A DNA stretch of 64,000 nucleotides, taken from Brevundimonas sp. NIBR11 (lineage in GTDB: Bacteria; Pseudomonadota; Alphaproteobacteria; Caulobacterales; Caulobacteraceae). The stretch covers positions 3,018,001 through 3,082,000 of the forward strand of contig NZ_CP115465.1 in NCBI RefSeq assembly GCF_027912535.1, in the 5' to 3' direction. Every line of letters starts with the position of its first letter. The stretch's first letter is position 1. Below the pieces are notes generated by a model that was given only the letters and a program-made list of their open reading frames with translations, searched no databases and was not told the origin of the DNA. The position numbers were made by a program, and so were the translations under genes. Of this stretch, positions 7,999-14,379 are shown one piece after another.

Positions 7999-8355
7999 AT
8001 GCGTTTTCCTGAACCGGTCCGGAATGCTGACGACCACGCCAGCCCCGTCTGGGCCCGCACCAAGCGCCGGTCGGGCGGCGGAGGCGGCGGCTTCGTCGGC
8101 TTCATCGTCACCCTGCTGGCCCTGTTCGGCGTTCTGACGGCGGTCCTCGGGATCAAGGAGCAGTCGCTCGCCGAGGGCGGGGCGATCATGGACGGCTGGA
8201 TCACCGCCGGCGTCAATCAGGGCAGGACGCTGATCGGCCAGGCTCCGGAAGCCGCCGAGGTCGCCGCCGACAAGGCCGGGAACGCTGCCGAGAAGACGGG
8301 CGACGCCCTCGAAGCCGGCGCCGCGACCACAGCGGACGCTCTAAAGGCGCAATAG
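7999..8355 (+). CDS. small single-pass membrane protein, function unknown
   Basis: A 118-aa protein. A short basic N-terminus with a run of six glycines precedes one transmembrane segment (FVGFIVTLLALFGVLTAVLGI, about residues 33-53). The rest is Ala-rich and helical with heptad-like charges (EAAEVAADKAGNAAEKTGDAL). The start at 7999 has GGGGAG upstream; the frame is open to 7927 without a likely start. It is followed closely by the lipid kinase gene. I do not recognise a family. Confidence 0.65.
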   Translation: MRFPEPVRNADDHASPVWARTKRRSGGGGGGFVGFIVTLLALFGVLTAVLGIKEQSLAEGGAIMDGWITAGVNQGRTLIGQAPEAAEVAADKAGNAAEKTGDALEAGAATTADALKAQ

Positions 8356-8400
8356 CGAAGCTTGTCCGGAACGCCCCGGTAAGCGGAGCGTTCGGGCGGC

Positions 8401-9372
8401 ATGACTGAAACCATCCAGCCCCACGTCGACCCCTCGACGTCCGAGACCGTGGCCTCCGAGGTTCAGGGTGAGGGCGCGCGCGCCCTGACCAGCCACGTCG
8501 AGATCAAGCGGGTGGTCGTTCTGGTCAACCCCCTGTCGGGATCCGTCGGACCGCGTGCGGCCGCCGAGGTCGAGCGCATCATGGCCGACTATCCCTGCGA
8601 GGCGGAGGTGGTCGAGCTGGTCGGCGACACGATGAACGCCCAGATCGACGCCGCCCTGGCGTCCGAGCCCGACGTGCTGTTCGTCCTGGCAGGGGACGGC
8701 ACGGCGAGGGCGGCGGCGTCCAAGGCCGGGCCCAAGGGTCCTCTGGTCGCGCCGCTGCCGGGCGGCACGATGAACATGCTGCCCAAGGCTCTCTACGGCA
8801 CGACCGACTGGAAGGCCGCCCTGCGCGACGCCCTCGAGAACGGCGCCCCACATTGCGTCTCGGGCGGCAAGGTGGAGGGCGAGGCCTTCTACTGCGCCGG
8901 CATATTCGGCTCGCCCGCACTGTGGGCCCCGGCGCGCGAGGCGGTGCGCGAGGGCAAGCTGAACCTGGCCTGGACCTACGGCCGCCGAGCGCTCCGCCGC
9001 GCCTTCTCGGGCAAGATCCGCGTCGAACTGGATCTGGGCAAGGCGCGCCGCAGCGAGGCCCTGGCCCTGATCAGCCCGATGATCTCGCGCGCCCTGGACG
9101 AACCGGTCGGGCTGGAGGCGGCGGCCATGAATCCCGCCGACGCGGCCGAGGCTTTCCGCTTGGCGGCCAATGCGGTGTTCAGCGACTGGCGTCAGGACCC
9201 TTCGGTGGTGACCCAAGCCGCGCGGCTGATCCGCATCCGGGGCCGGTCGCGCATTCCGGCCGTGCTGGACGGGGAGCCGACCCTCCTGCCCAACGACGTC
9301 ACCGTGGTCTTCATCGCCAAGGCTTTCCAGGCCCTGGTCCCCGAGCCGCCCGCGGCCGAGGACAGCGTTTGA
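8401..9372 (+). CDS. diacylglycerol/lipid kinase (DAGK catalytic domain)
   Basis: A 323-aa member of the DAGK/LCB5/YegS family. The ATP-binding elements are VVLVNPLSGSVG at about residue 40 and the loop LAGDGTARAAA at about 99 (usually GGDGT-x-N-E), then PLPGGTMNMLPKAL, the usual G-T-x-N-x-x-A region, and the C-terminal VLDGEPTLLPNDVTVVF. It would phosphorylate a lipid such as diacylglycerol at the inner face of the membrane. The first glycine of GGDGT is Ala and the following N-E are A-A, which is unusual. Its stop overlaps the next start as TGATG. Confidence 0.88.
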   Translation: MTETIQPHVDPSTSETVASEVQGEGARALTSHVEIKRVVVLVNPLSGSVGPRAAAEVERIMADYPCEAEVVELVGDTMNAQIDAALASEPDVLFVLAGDGTARAAASKAGPKGPLVAPLPGGTMNMLPKALYGTTDWKAALRDALENGAPHCVSGGKVEGEAFYCAGIFGSPALWAPAREAVREGKLNLAWTYGRRALRRAFSGKIRVELDLGKARRSEALALISPMISRALDEPVGLEAAAMNPADAAEAFRLAANAVFSDWRQDPSVVTQAARLIRIRGRSRIPAVLDGEPTLLPNDVTVVFIAKAFQALVPEPPAAEDSV

Positions 9373-10223
9373 TGGGGCGCGTCCTCCAGTTCTCGGACAT
9401 CCATTTCGGGGTCGAGCATCGGCGTGCGTGCGCCGCCGCCCTCGAGTGGGCGCACGAGAGCCCCTCCGACCTCATCCTGATCACCGGAGACATCACCCAG
9501 AAGGGCTATCCGGACGAGTTCGCCGCCGCCGGCGCCTGGATCAAGGCCATGCCGACACCACGCTTCGTCATCGTCGGCAATCACGACGTGCCCTACTGGG
9601 ACGTGGCGGCGCGGCTGTTTCATCCCTGGCGGGCCTTCGAGGCGGCGACAGGCCATCCGGCCCACGACGGGGAGTTCATCTCCGATACGGTCATGGTGCG
9701 GGGCGTGGTCACCGCGCGCGGATGGCAGGCCCGGCCCAACTGGTCCAAGGGCGTCATCGACCTGGATCAGACTCGCCGAGCGGCCGAGGCCTTGAGGCAG
9801 GCGCCGGTGGGCGCGCTGAGAATCCTCGCCTGCCATCACCCGCTGATCGAGATGATCGGCACGCCGATGACCGGCGACGTGAAGCGCGGCGACGCTGCGG
9901 CCCAAATCTTCGCCGAGGCCGGGGTCGACCTGATCACCACGGGCCATGTCCATGTGCCCTTCGCCCTGCCGATCGACCTGTCGGACCGCTGCTCCTACGC
10001 CATCGGCTGCGGGACCCTGTCGCACCGGGAGCGGGGCACGCCGCCCAGTTTCAACGAGATCGTCTGGGACAAGCACCAGATCACCATCAACGCCATCGCC
10101 TGGACCGGCTCGCAGTTCGAATGCAGCCAGTCCTGGAAGATGCCGCGTCGTCAGGACACCCGACACCCCGAGACCGCGCCCGACCCAGCGGCGCCCGGTG
10201 AGAAAGAGGCGGCGGCGGTCTGA
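9372..10223 (+). CDS. calcineurin-like metallophosphoesterase
   Basis: A 283-aa phosphoesterase with the full metal-binding set: FSDIHFG (residues 7-13), LITGDIT, IVGNHD, CHHPLIEM and TTGHVHVP. The arrangement is that of the class III phosphodiesterase group (CpdA/Icc-like). The substrate is not known; coupling to a lipid kinase (TGATG overlap) suggests a phospholipid or nucleotide-linked phosphodiester, but that is a guess. The stop in turn overlaps the start of the exported protein gene, so three genes are read as a unit. Confidence 0.9.
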   Translation: MGRVLQFSDIHFGVEHRRACAAALEWAHESPSDLILITGDITQKGYPDEFAAAGAWIKAMPTPRFVIVGNHDVPYWDVAARLFHPWRAFEAATGHPAHDGEFISDTVMVRGVVTARGWQARPNWSKGVIDLDQTRRAAEALRQAPVGALRILACHHPLIEMIGTPMTGDVKRGDAAAQIFAEAGVDLITTGHVHVPFALPIDLSDRCSYAIGCGTLSHRERGTPPSFNEIVWDKHQITINAIAWTGSQFECSQSWKMPRRQDTRHPETAPDPAAPGEKEAAAV

Positions 10224-10675
10224 TGCGGGCGACGGTGATCTGTCTGGCGACGGTCATCGGCCTGGTCGGAGCGAGCGCGCCGGCGAGGGGTCAGACCGCT
10301 CCTCCGACCGAAGCTCGCGAACCTCATCTGCAGGGGCTGACCGCCGAAGAGGCTGCGGTCCTGATCGGCAAGTTGCAGGACGCGCAGGAGAAGCTCCGGC
10401 GCGGCGAAGCGATGTATTTCGAACTAATGTCCGGCGCTCCGGCCTCCTACCCCCAGACGACGATGTCGCCGCGCGAGGCGTTCCTCGCCGCCGACTTCAG
10501 CCATCCGTTTCAGATCACTCGACCGCGGATCGACAATCCCCTCTGGAAACCGCACCAGCTCATTCTCGCGCCCGACGGGCCGGGCAACCTCCTTGCCGAT
10601 GTCGAGGTGGTGCTGGGCTTCTATGGCGACCTCGATCGGGTGAAGATCTACTATCGGCCGCCCCACCCGTTCTGA
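10223..10675 (+). CDS. exported protein of unknown function
   Basis: A 150-aa protein with a signal peptide (MRATVICLATVIGLVGASAPARG, cleavage near ARG-QT). The mature part has a helix (TAEEAAVLIGKLQDAQEKLRRG) and then a compact sequence rich in Pro, Phe and Tyr ending PPHPF. No family recognised. The ATG shares bases with the stop of the phosphoesterase gene (TGATG), so it is the third gene of the lipid kinase operon and probably acts in the periplasm. Confidence 0.72.
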   Translation: MRATVICLATVIGLVGASAPARGQTAPPTEAREPHLQGLTAEEAAVLIGKLQDAQEKLRRGEAMYFELMSGAPASYPQTTMSPREAFLAADFSHPFQITRPRIDNPLWKPHQLILAPDGPGNLLADVEVVLGFYGDLDRVKIYYRPPHPF

Positions 10676-10772
10676 CCGCCGGCCAGCGCCCGCAACGCGA
10701 CCGTGACGGCGGAAACGGCTTTGGATCGGAATGGGAGGTCACGTCGCGTCGGTCGGCAGGGAGACCTCTGAC

Positions 10773-10798
10773 AAAAAACCGCGACCCGAGGGCCGCGG
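10773..10798 (-). terminator. intrinsic terminator of the DUF883-DUF1328 run
   Basis: On the minus strand CCGCGGCC and GGTCGCGG pair over 8 bp (one G-T pair) around the loop CTCG, followed by TTTTTT. It lies 30 bp after the DUF1328 stop. A textbook intrinsic terminator. Confidence 0.85.
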
Positions 10799-10827
10799 CT
10801 GTTGTCTTCGTCAGCCGGACTGGCCGG

Positions 10828-11004
10828 CTATATTCGCGTTCCACGACCCCGCAGTCCGCCCGCGACCAACGAGATGACGAACAGGATGATGGCGATGACC
10901 GCCACGAACTTGGCGATTTCGAACGAGAAGTTGGCGATCCCGCCGAAGCCGAGAACCGCGGCGACCAGGGCGACAACCAGGAAGATGATGGCCCAGCGAA
11001 GCAT
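10828..11004 (-). CDS. DUF1328 (YtjA-type) small membrane protein
   Basis: A 58-aa inner-membrane protein: MLRWAIIFLVVALVAAVLGFGGIA then a second helix (FVAVIAIILFVISLVAGG). The opening MLRWAIIFL and the F-G-G-I-A turn are diagnostic of DUF1328. GGAGGAG stands before the ATG at 11004. Family members are often induced by envelope or general stress, but the function is unknown. Last gene of a minus-strand run with the two membrane protein genes upstream, and followed by a strong terminator. Confidence 0.88.
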   Translation of the reverse strand: MLRWAIIFLVVALVAAVLGFGGIANFSFEIAKFVAVIAIILFVISLVAGGLRGRGTRI

Positions 11005-11095
11005 GTCGCTCCTCCGTGCTAGGGGTTGATGACAGGCGCCGCCCAGCTTCGACGCCGCCTGTCCGATCAACGCCTTGCGGGTGTCGCCGTTCCGC

Positions 11096-11503
11096 TTATC
11101 GGCGATATCCCCGGCGGTGCGGCTTCTCGGTGAAGGCTGCCGCGACCATGGTGGCCAGCGCCGGGTTGCGCAGGAAGATCCAGCCGCCGGCGAGCGCCGC
11201 CACCGTGCCGAGGATCGGACGCGACCGGAACAGGGCGAAGGCGCGCTGCCCCAAGCCCAGGTCTTCGTCGGCGTAGTCGTCCTCGTCGTCGTGATGTCCG
11301 CCCGAGGCGTTCAGGAAGACAACGGCCACGATCACGGCCGCCAGGGCGAAGACGCCGGCCGTGATGGCGGCGGCGCCCAAAGGCGGCAGGACGAGCGCCA
11401 GAGAAAAGTATAGGGTCGCGCCGAGGGCGACGACGACGACGAAGGATGAGGCGGCGACCACGAAGGCCGCCGTCAGCTTCTTGACCAGCCCCTTGCCGAT
11501 CAT
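11096..11503 (-). CDS. membrane protein, YqjE/holin-III-like
   Basis: A 135-aa protein with two adjacent hydrophobic helices (about residues 12-36 and 43-65), a polar loop with a histidine/acidic cluster (GGHHDDEDDYADED) and a third weaker hydrophobic stretch near the C-terminus. Its position directly after the DUF883/YqjD-like gene, with a TGATG overlap, is the same order as yqjD-yqjE in enterobacteria, where YqjE has two transmembrane helices. The assignment rests mainly on context. The HHDDEDD loop could bind metal. Confidence 0.65.
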   Translation of the reverse strand: MIGKGLVKKLTAAFVVAASSFVVVVALGATLYFSLALVLPPLGAAAITAGVFALAAVIVAVVFLNASGGHHDDEDDYADEDLGLGQRAFALFRSRPILGTVAALAGGWIFLRNPALATMVAAAFTEKPHRRGYRR

Positions 11504-11880
11504 CAGCGGCGACGGCCCGCGAGCAGCAGGCCGAGGACCACGCCGACGCCGAGCGCGATGGCGGTCGACTGGACAGGGCGCTCCTGAACGCGTTCCGTGA
11601 TGTAGCGCTGGGCTTCATCGAAACGCTCCGAGGCGTCGTCGTAATATTCGCGACCACGCACGCGGGCCTGGTCGTAGTAGCCGCGGGCCTGTTCGCGCAG
11701 TTCGTCGGCTCGCTCGCGGACGCGGGCGTCGGCCTCGGCGGCCTTTTCGCGCAGCCGGGCCTCGGTCTCGGTCGCCTTGGCCTTCAGGCGCGCGGTTTCC
11801 TCGCGCGCACCGACCTTGAGGTCCTCCTTGAGGGTCTTGAGGTCGTTCTTGATGTCTTCACGAGCCTTCGAGGTCGCCAT
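11503..11880 (-). CDS. DUF883 (ElaB/YqjD-like) membrane-anchored coiled-coil protein
   Basis: A 125-aa protein: a long charged helix (about residues 1-95, with ETARLKAKATETEARLREKA and VRERADELREQ) followed by the typical C-terminal membrane anchor PVQSTAIALGVGVVLGLLLA and RRR. This is the ElaB/YqjD layout; such proteins sit at the inner membrane and some bind ribosomes in stationary phase. A Tyr/Arg-rich middle (GYYDQARVRGREYYDDASER) is a local peculiarity. First gene of the stress-type run with the YqjE-like and DUF1328 genes. Confidence 0.85.
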   Translation of the reverse strand: MATSKAREDIKNDLKTLKEDLKVGAREETARLKAKATETEARLREKAAEADARVRERADELREQARGYYDQARVRGREYYDDASERFDEAQRYITERVQERPVQSTAIALGVGVVLGLLLAGRRR

Positions 11881-11978
11881 GATGCCGCGCTCCGTTTTTT
11901 TTCAGCTTGGCCGTTGATACAGGCCTCGTGCGGTCAACGCCAGATTACGGCGCCGGTTCCTTCGCTGATGCAGCAAGG

Positions 11979-12063
11979 TAGGGCTTAGGTCGTTAGGGCT
12001 TAGGGCTTAGACGTTGGAGCGCATGGATCGCTTCTAAGCCCTACTCACTAAGCCCTAAGCCCT
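11979..12063. repeat. inverted and direct copies of a TAGGGCTTAG unit
   Basis: Left arm: TAGGGCTTAG at 11979-11988 and TTAGGGCTTAGGGCTTAG at 11993-12010. Right arm, inverted: CTAAGCCCTA at 12034-12043 and CTAAGCCCTAAGCCCT at 12048-12063. The two arms can fold on each other in two registers. The element ends about 13 bp before the start of the fumarylpyruvate hydrolase-like gene, so it lies in its promoter or leader. The base composition is clearly more AT-rich than the surroundings. Confidence 0.85.
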
Positions 12064-12076
12064 CTAAACCTCACCC

Positions 12077-12730
12077 ATGACTTCCTACCTCTTCGCCCCC
12101 GCCCCGACCCCGTCCCTGCCGATCGTCGGCGATGCGCGCCGGTTTCCCGTCCGGCGCATCCTGTGCGTGGGCCAGAATTATGCGGCCCATGCGCGCGAGA
12201 TGGGCAACGACCCGGCGCGGCAGGAGCCCTTTTTCTTCTCCAAGCCCGCCGATGCGGTGGTCGTGGACGGGGCGAACCCGGCCTATCCGTCTGCGACCGA
12301 AAACCTGCATTTCGAAGTCGAGCTGGTCGCCGCGATCGGAGAGGGCGGGGCGGTGGCGGGCTGGGCCGTCGGCGTCGATCTGACGCGGCGTGATTTGCAG
12401 GCCAAGGCCAAGGAGAAGGGCCGGCCGTGGGATGCGGCCAAGGGATTCGATCAGTCCGCCCCCTGCGGCGCCCTGACCCTGGGCGCCTTGCCGGACCCGG
12501 CGGCGGCCATCGCCCTGACCGTCAACGGCGAGACGAAACAGTCGTCCACGCTGGCGGAGATGATCTGGAACCCGGTCGAGATCGTGGAGAAGGCCGGGAC
12601 CCTGTGGGCGCTGCAGCCCGGCGACCTGATCTTCACCGGCACGCCGGAAGGCGTCGGGCCGCTGATGAGGGGTGACGCGGTGGAGGCACGCATCGAGGGC
12701 CTGGAGACGCTGAGGTTCACCGTCAAATGA
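12077..12730 (+). CDS. fumarylacetoacetate hydrolase family protein (fumarylpyruvate hydrolase-like)
   Basis: A 217-aa enzyme of the short FAH type. Motifs: RILCVGQNYAAHAREMG, FFFSKPADAVV, the metal-binding ENLHFEVELVAAIG, KGFDQSAP and FTGTPEGVGPL. The length fits acylpyruvases/fumarylpyruvate hydrolases rather than the 420-aa fumarylacetoacetases of tyrosine breakdown. With the downstream MaiA-like isomerase it would split fumarylpyruvate made from maleylpyruvate (gentisate-type ring cleavage) or a related acylpyruvate. No ring-cleaving dioxygenase is in the window. Stop and next start overlap as ATGA. Confidence 0.88.
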   Translation: MTSYLFAPAPTPSLPIVGDARRFPVRRILCVGQNYAAHAREMGNDPARQEPFFFSKPADAVVVDGANPAYPSATENLHFEVELVAAIGEGGAVAGWAVGVDLTRRDLQAKAKEKGRPWDAAKGFDQSAPCGALTLGALPDPAAAIALTVNGETKQSSTLAEMIWNPVEIVEKAGTLWALQPGDLIFTGTPEGVGPLMRGDAVEARIEGLETLRFTVK

Positions 12731-13359
12731 TCCTGCACGGCTATTTCCGCTCCAGCGCCGCCTATCGCACCCGCATCGCCCTGAACCTGAAGGGCGTCGA
12801 CTACGACCAGCATGACATCGACCTGCGCACCGGGGCGCAGCGGTCGGAGGCCTTCCTCAAGCTGAACCCGCAGGGCTTGGTGCCGGCGCTGGAGGTCGAT
12901 GGGACGGTCATCACCCAATCGACGGCCATCCTCGAATGGCTGGATGAGACCTACCCCGAGCCGGCCCTGATGCCGGCCGACGCCATCGGTCGGGCGCAGG
13001 TTCGGGGGATGATCGGGCTGATCGCTTCGGACATCCATCCGCTGAACAATCTGCGTGTGCTGAACGCCCTGCGCGGGACCTTCGGCGCGGATCAGGATCA
13101 GATCGACGCCTGGGCCGGGGGCTGGATGACGCCGGGGTTCGAGGCCCTGACGGCGCTGACGGCGAAGCAGGGCAAGGGCTGGCTGCATGGCGCTGCGCCG
13201 ACCCTGGCGGACTGTTACCTGATCCCGCAGCTCTATTCGGCGCGGCGGTTCAATGTGGACCTCAGGCCCTTCCCGGAACTGACGGCGATCGAGGACAAGG
13301 CCCTGGCCCATCCCGCCTTCGCCAACGCCCATCCGGACCGGCAGCCGGGCGCCGACTGA
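12727..13359 (+). CDS. maiA: maleylacetoacetate/maleylpyruvate isomerase (zeta-class GST)
   Basis: A 210-aa glutathione transferase of the zeta class. The signature S-S-x-x-Y-R-x-R-I-A-L is present as SSAAYRTRIALNLKG at residues 9-23; the second Ser/Cys of the usual SSCS is Ala. The glutathione site continues as NPQGLVPALEVDG and TQSTAILEWLDE; HPLNNLRVLN is typical of the family. It isomerises maleyl to fumaryl compounds using glutathione as cofactor and is coupled by ATGA to the hydrolase gene that would use the product. Confidence 0.9.
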   Translation: MILHGYFRSSAAYRTRIALNLKGVDYDQHDIDLRTGAQRSEAFLKLNPQGLVPALEVDGTVITQSTAILEWLDETYPEPALMPADAIGRAQVRGMIGLIASDIHPLNNLRVLNALRGTFGADQDQIDAWAGGWMTPGFEALTALTAKQGKGWLHGAAPTLADCYLIPQLYSARRFNVDLRPFPELTAIEDKALAHPAFANAHPDRQPGAD

Positions 13360-13438
13360 CCGAGCCGCGTTCCGTCGGTAAGGAACCAGCAGGGTTTCCC
13401 TCAGCATCGCTTAAGCATTGCCGGTGCAGAGTGCCGGG

Positions 13439-14329
13439 GTGAACCCAGGCGTTTCCCCTTCTCCGGCCGCGAAGCTGGCCCTCGCGGTCGTGACCGAGCC
13501 TGAGCGCGCGCTTCCCGCGCCGGTCGGCGCCCGCGAAGAGGCGATGCGCACCCTGTTGCAGACGGCCGGAGACGCCGGCGTCGGCCTGATCGCCACTCGC
13601 CCGACCGGCGACGGCGAACGCATCCTGGGTCAATCCTGGCCCTTCCCCTCGCCCTTCAGCGTTTCGGTGCGGACCGTGGCCCTCGCCGAAGGTCTGGACC
13701 GGGTCGAGGCCCGCGCCCGGCGGTCTCTGGAGCGGATGGGTCTGCCGCGCGGCGATGTCCTCCTGTGCTCGGGCGCGAGCGACCTCGCCGGGGCCGAGGG
13801 TCGCGCGCTGTGGGACCGGATGTCGGCGCTGAAGGACAAGGGCCTCTACAAGCGCATCGGCTTCATGGCCACGATGGAGGACGGGCCCGTGCTGCTGGCG
13901 CGCCGGTTCCAGCCGGACGTCGTTCAGATGCCCTGCAACATCCTGGACCAGCGGCCGGTGACGGAAGGCGTGCTGTCGGAACTGGCCGGGATGGGCGTCG
14001 ACGTCCACGTCTCGTCGGTGTTCGCGCGGGGTCTGTTGTTCACCAATCAGGAGAACCTGCCGGCCTATCTGGCCGAGCACGGGGTCGCCCTGTCGCGCAC
14101 GCGCCGCCGTCTGGCCGAGGCGCGGATCGATCCGATGCAGGCGGCGCTGGCCTTCTGCCTCGGCCTGCCGCCGGCGGCTGCGGTCGTGGCCAGCGTCGCT
14201 TCGGCCGCCGAACTGCGCGCTGTCCTGGCCGCCGCCCACGCGCCGCGTCCCAATCTGGACTGGGACGCCTTGGCCTTCCAGGAGCCGGCCGTGCTGAGCG
14301 CGGGCTACCGCCAGCAGGTCGCGGCCTAG
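13439..14329 (+). CDS. aldo/keto reductase-fold protein lacking the catalytic tetrad
   Basis: A protein of about 296 aa with the overall AKR pattern: an early G-L-I-x-T strand, SVRTVALAEG followed by the helix RVEARARRSLERMG, then DVLLCSGASDL, the strands YKRIGFMAT and PDVVQMPCNILDQRP, VHVSSVFARGLLF and the C-terminal PAAAVVASVASAAEL. At the positions of the Asp, Tyr, Lys and His of the AKR tetrad I read other residues (for example IATRPTGDG instead of D-T-A-x-x-Y-G, and LLCSGASD instead of L-x-H-x-P-D), so it is probably not a normal reductase. Start uncertain: GTG at 13439 or TTG at 13418, neither with a good ribosome site. It lies between maiA and mutS. Confidence 0.72.
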   Translation: MNPGVSPSPAAKLALAVVTEPERALPAPVGAREEAMRTLLQTAGDAGVGLIATRPTGDGERILGQSWPFPSPFSVSVRTVALAEGLDRVEARARRSLERMGLPRGDVLLCSGASDLAGAEGRALWDRMSALKDKGLYKRIGFMATMEDGPVLLARRFQPDVVQMPCNILDQRPVTEGVLSELAGMGVDVHVSSVFARGLLFTNQENLPAYLAEHGVALSRTRRRLAEARIDPMQAALAFCLGLPPAAAVVASVASAAELRAVLAAAHAPRPNLDWDALAFQEPAVLSAGYRQQVAA

Positions 14330-14379
14330 ACATCTTCGCTTGAGCCTGAGCGGGCGATCCGTCACCTTGCGGCGCTCCC

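Noticed and set aside
11979..12063. TTAGGG-like units as telomere or CRISPR repeats
   Set aside because: Only a few copies with inverted arrangement, no spacers of constant length, and no linear-replicon context.
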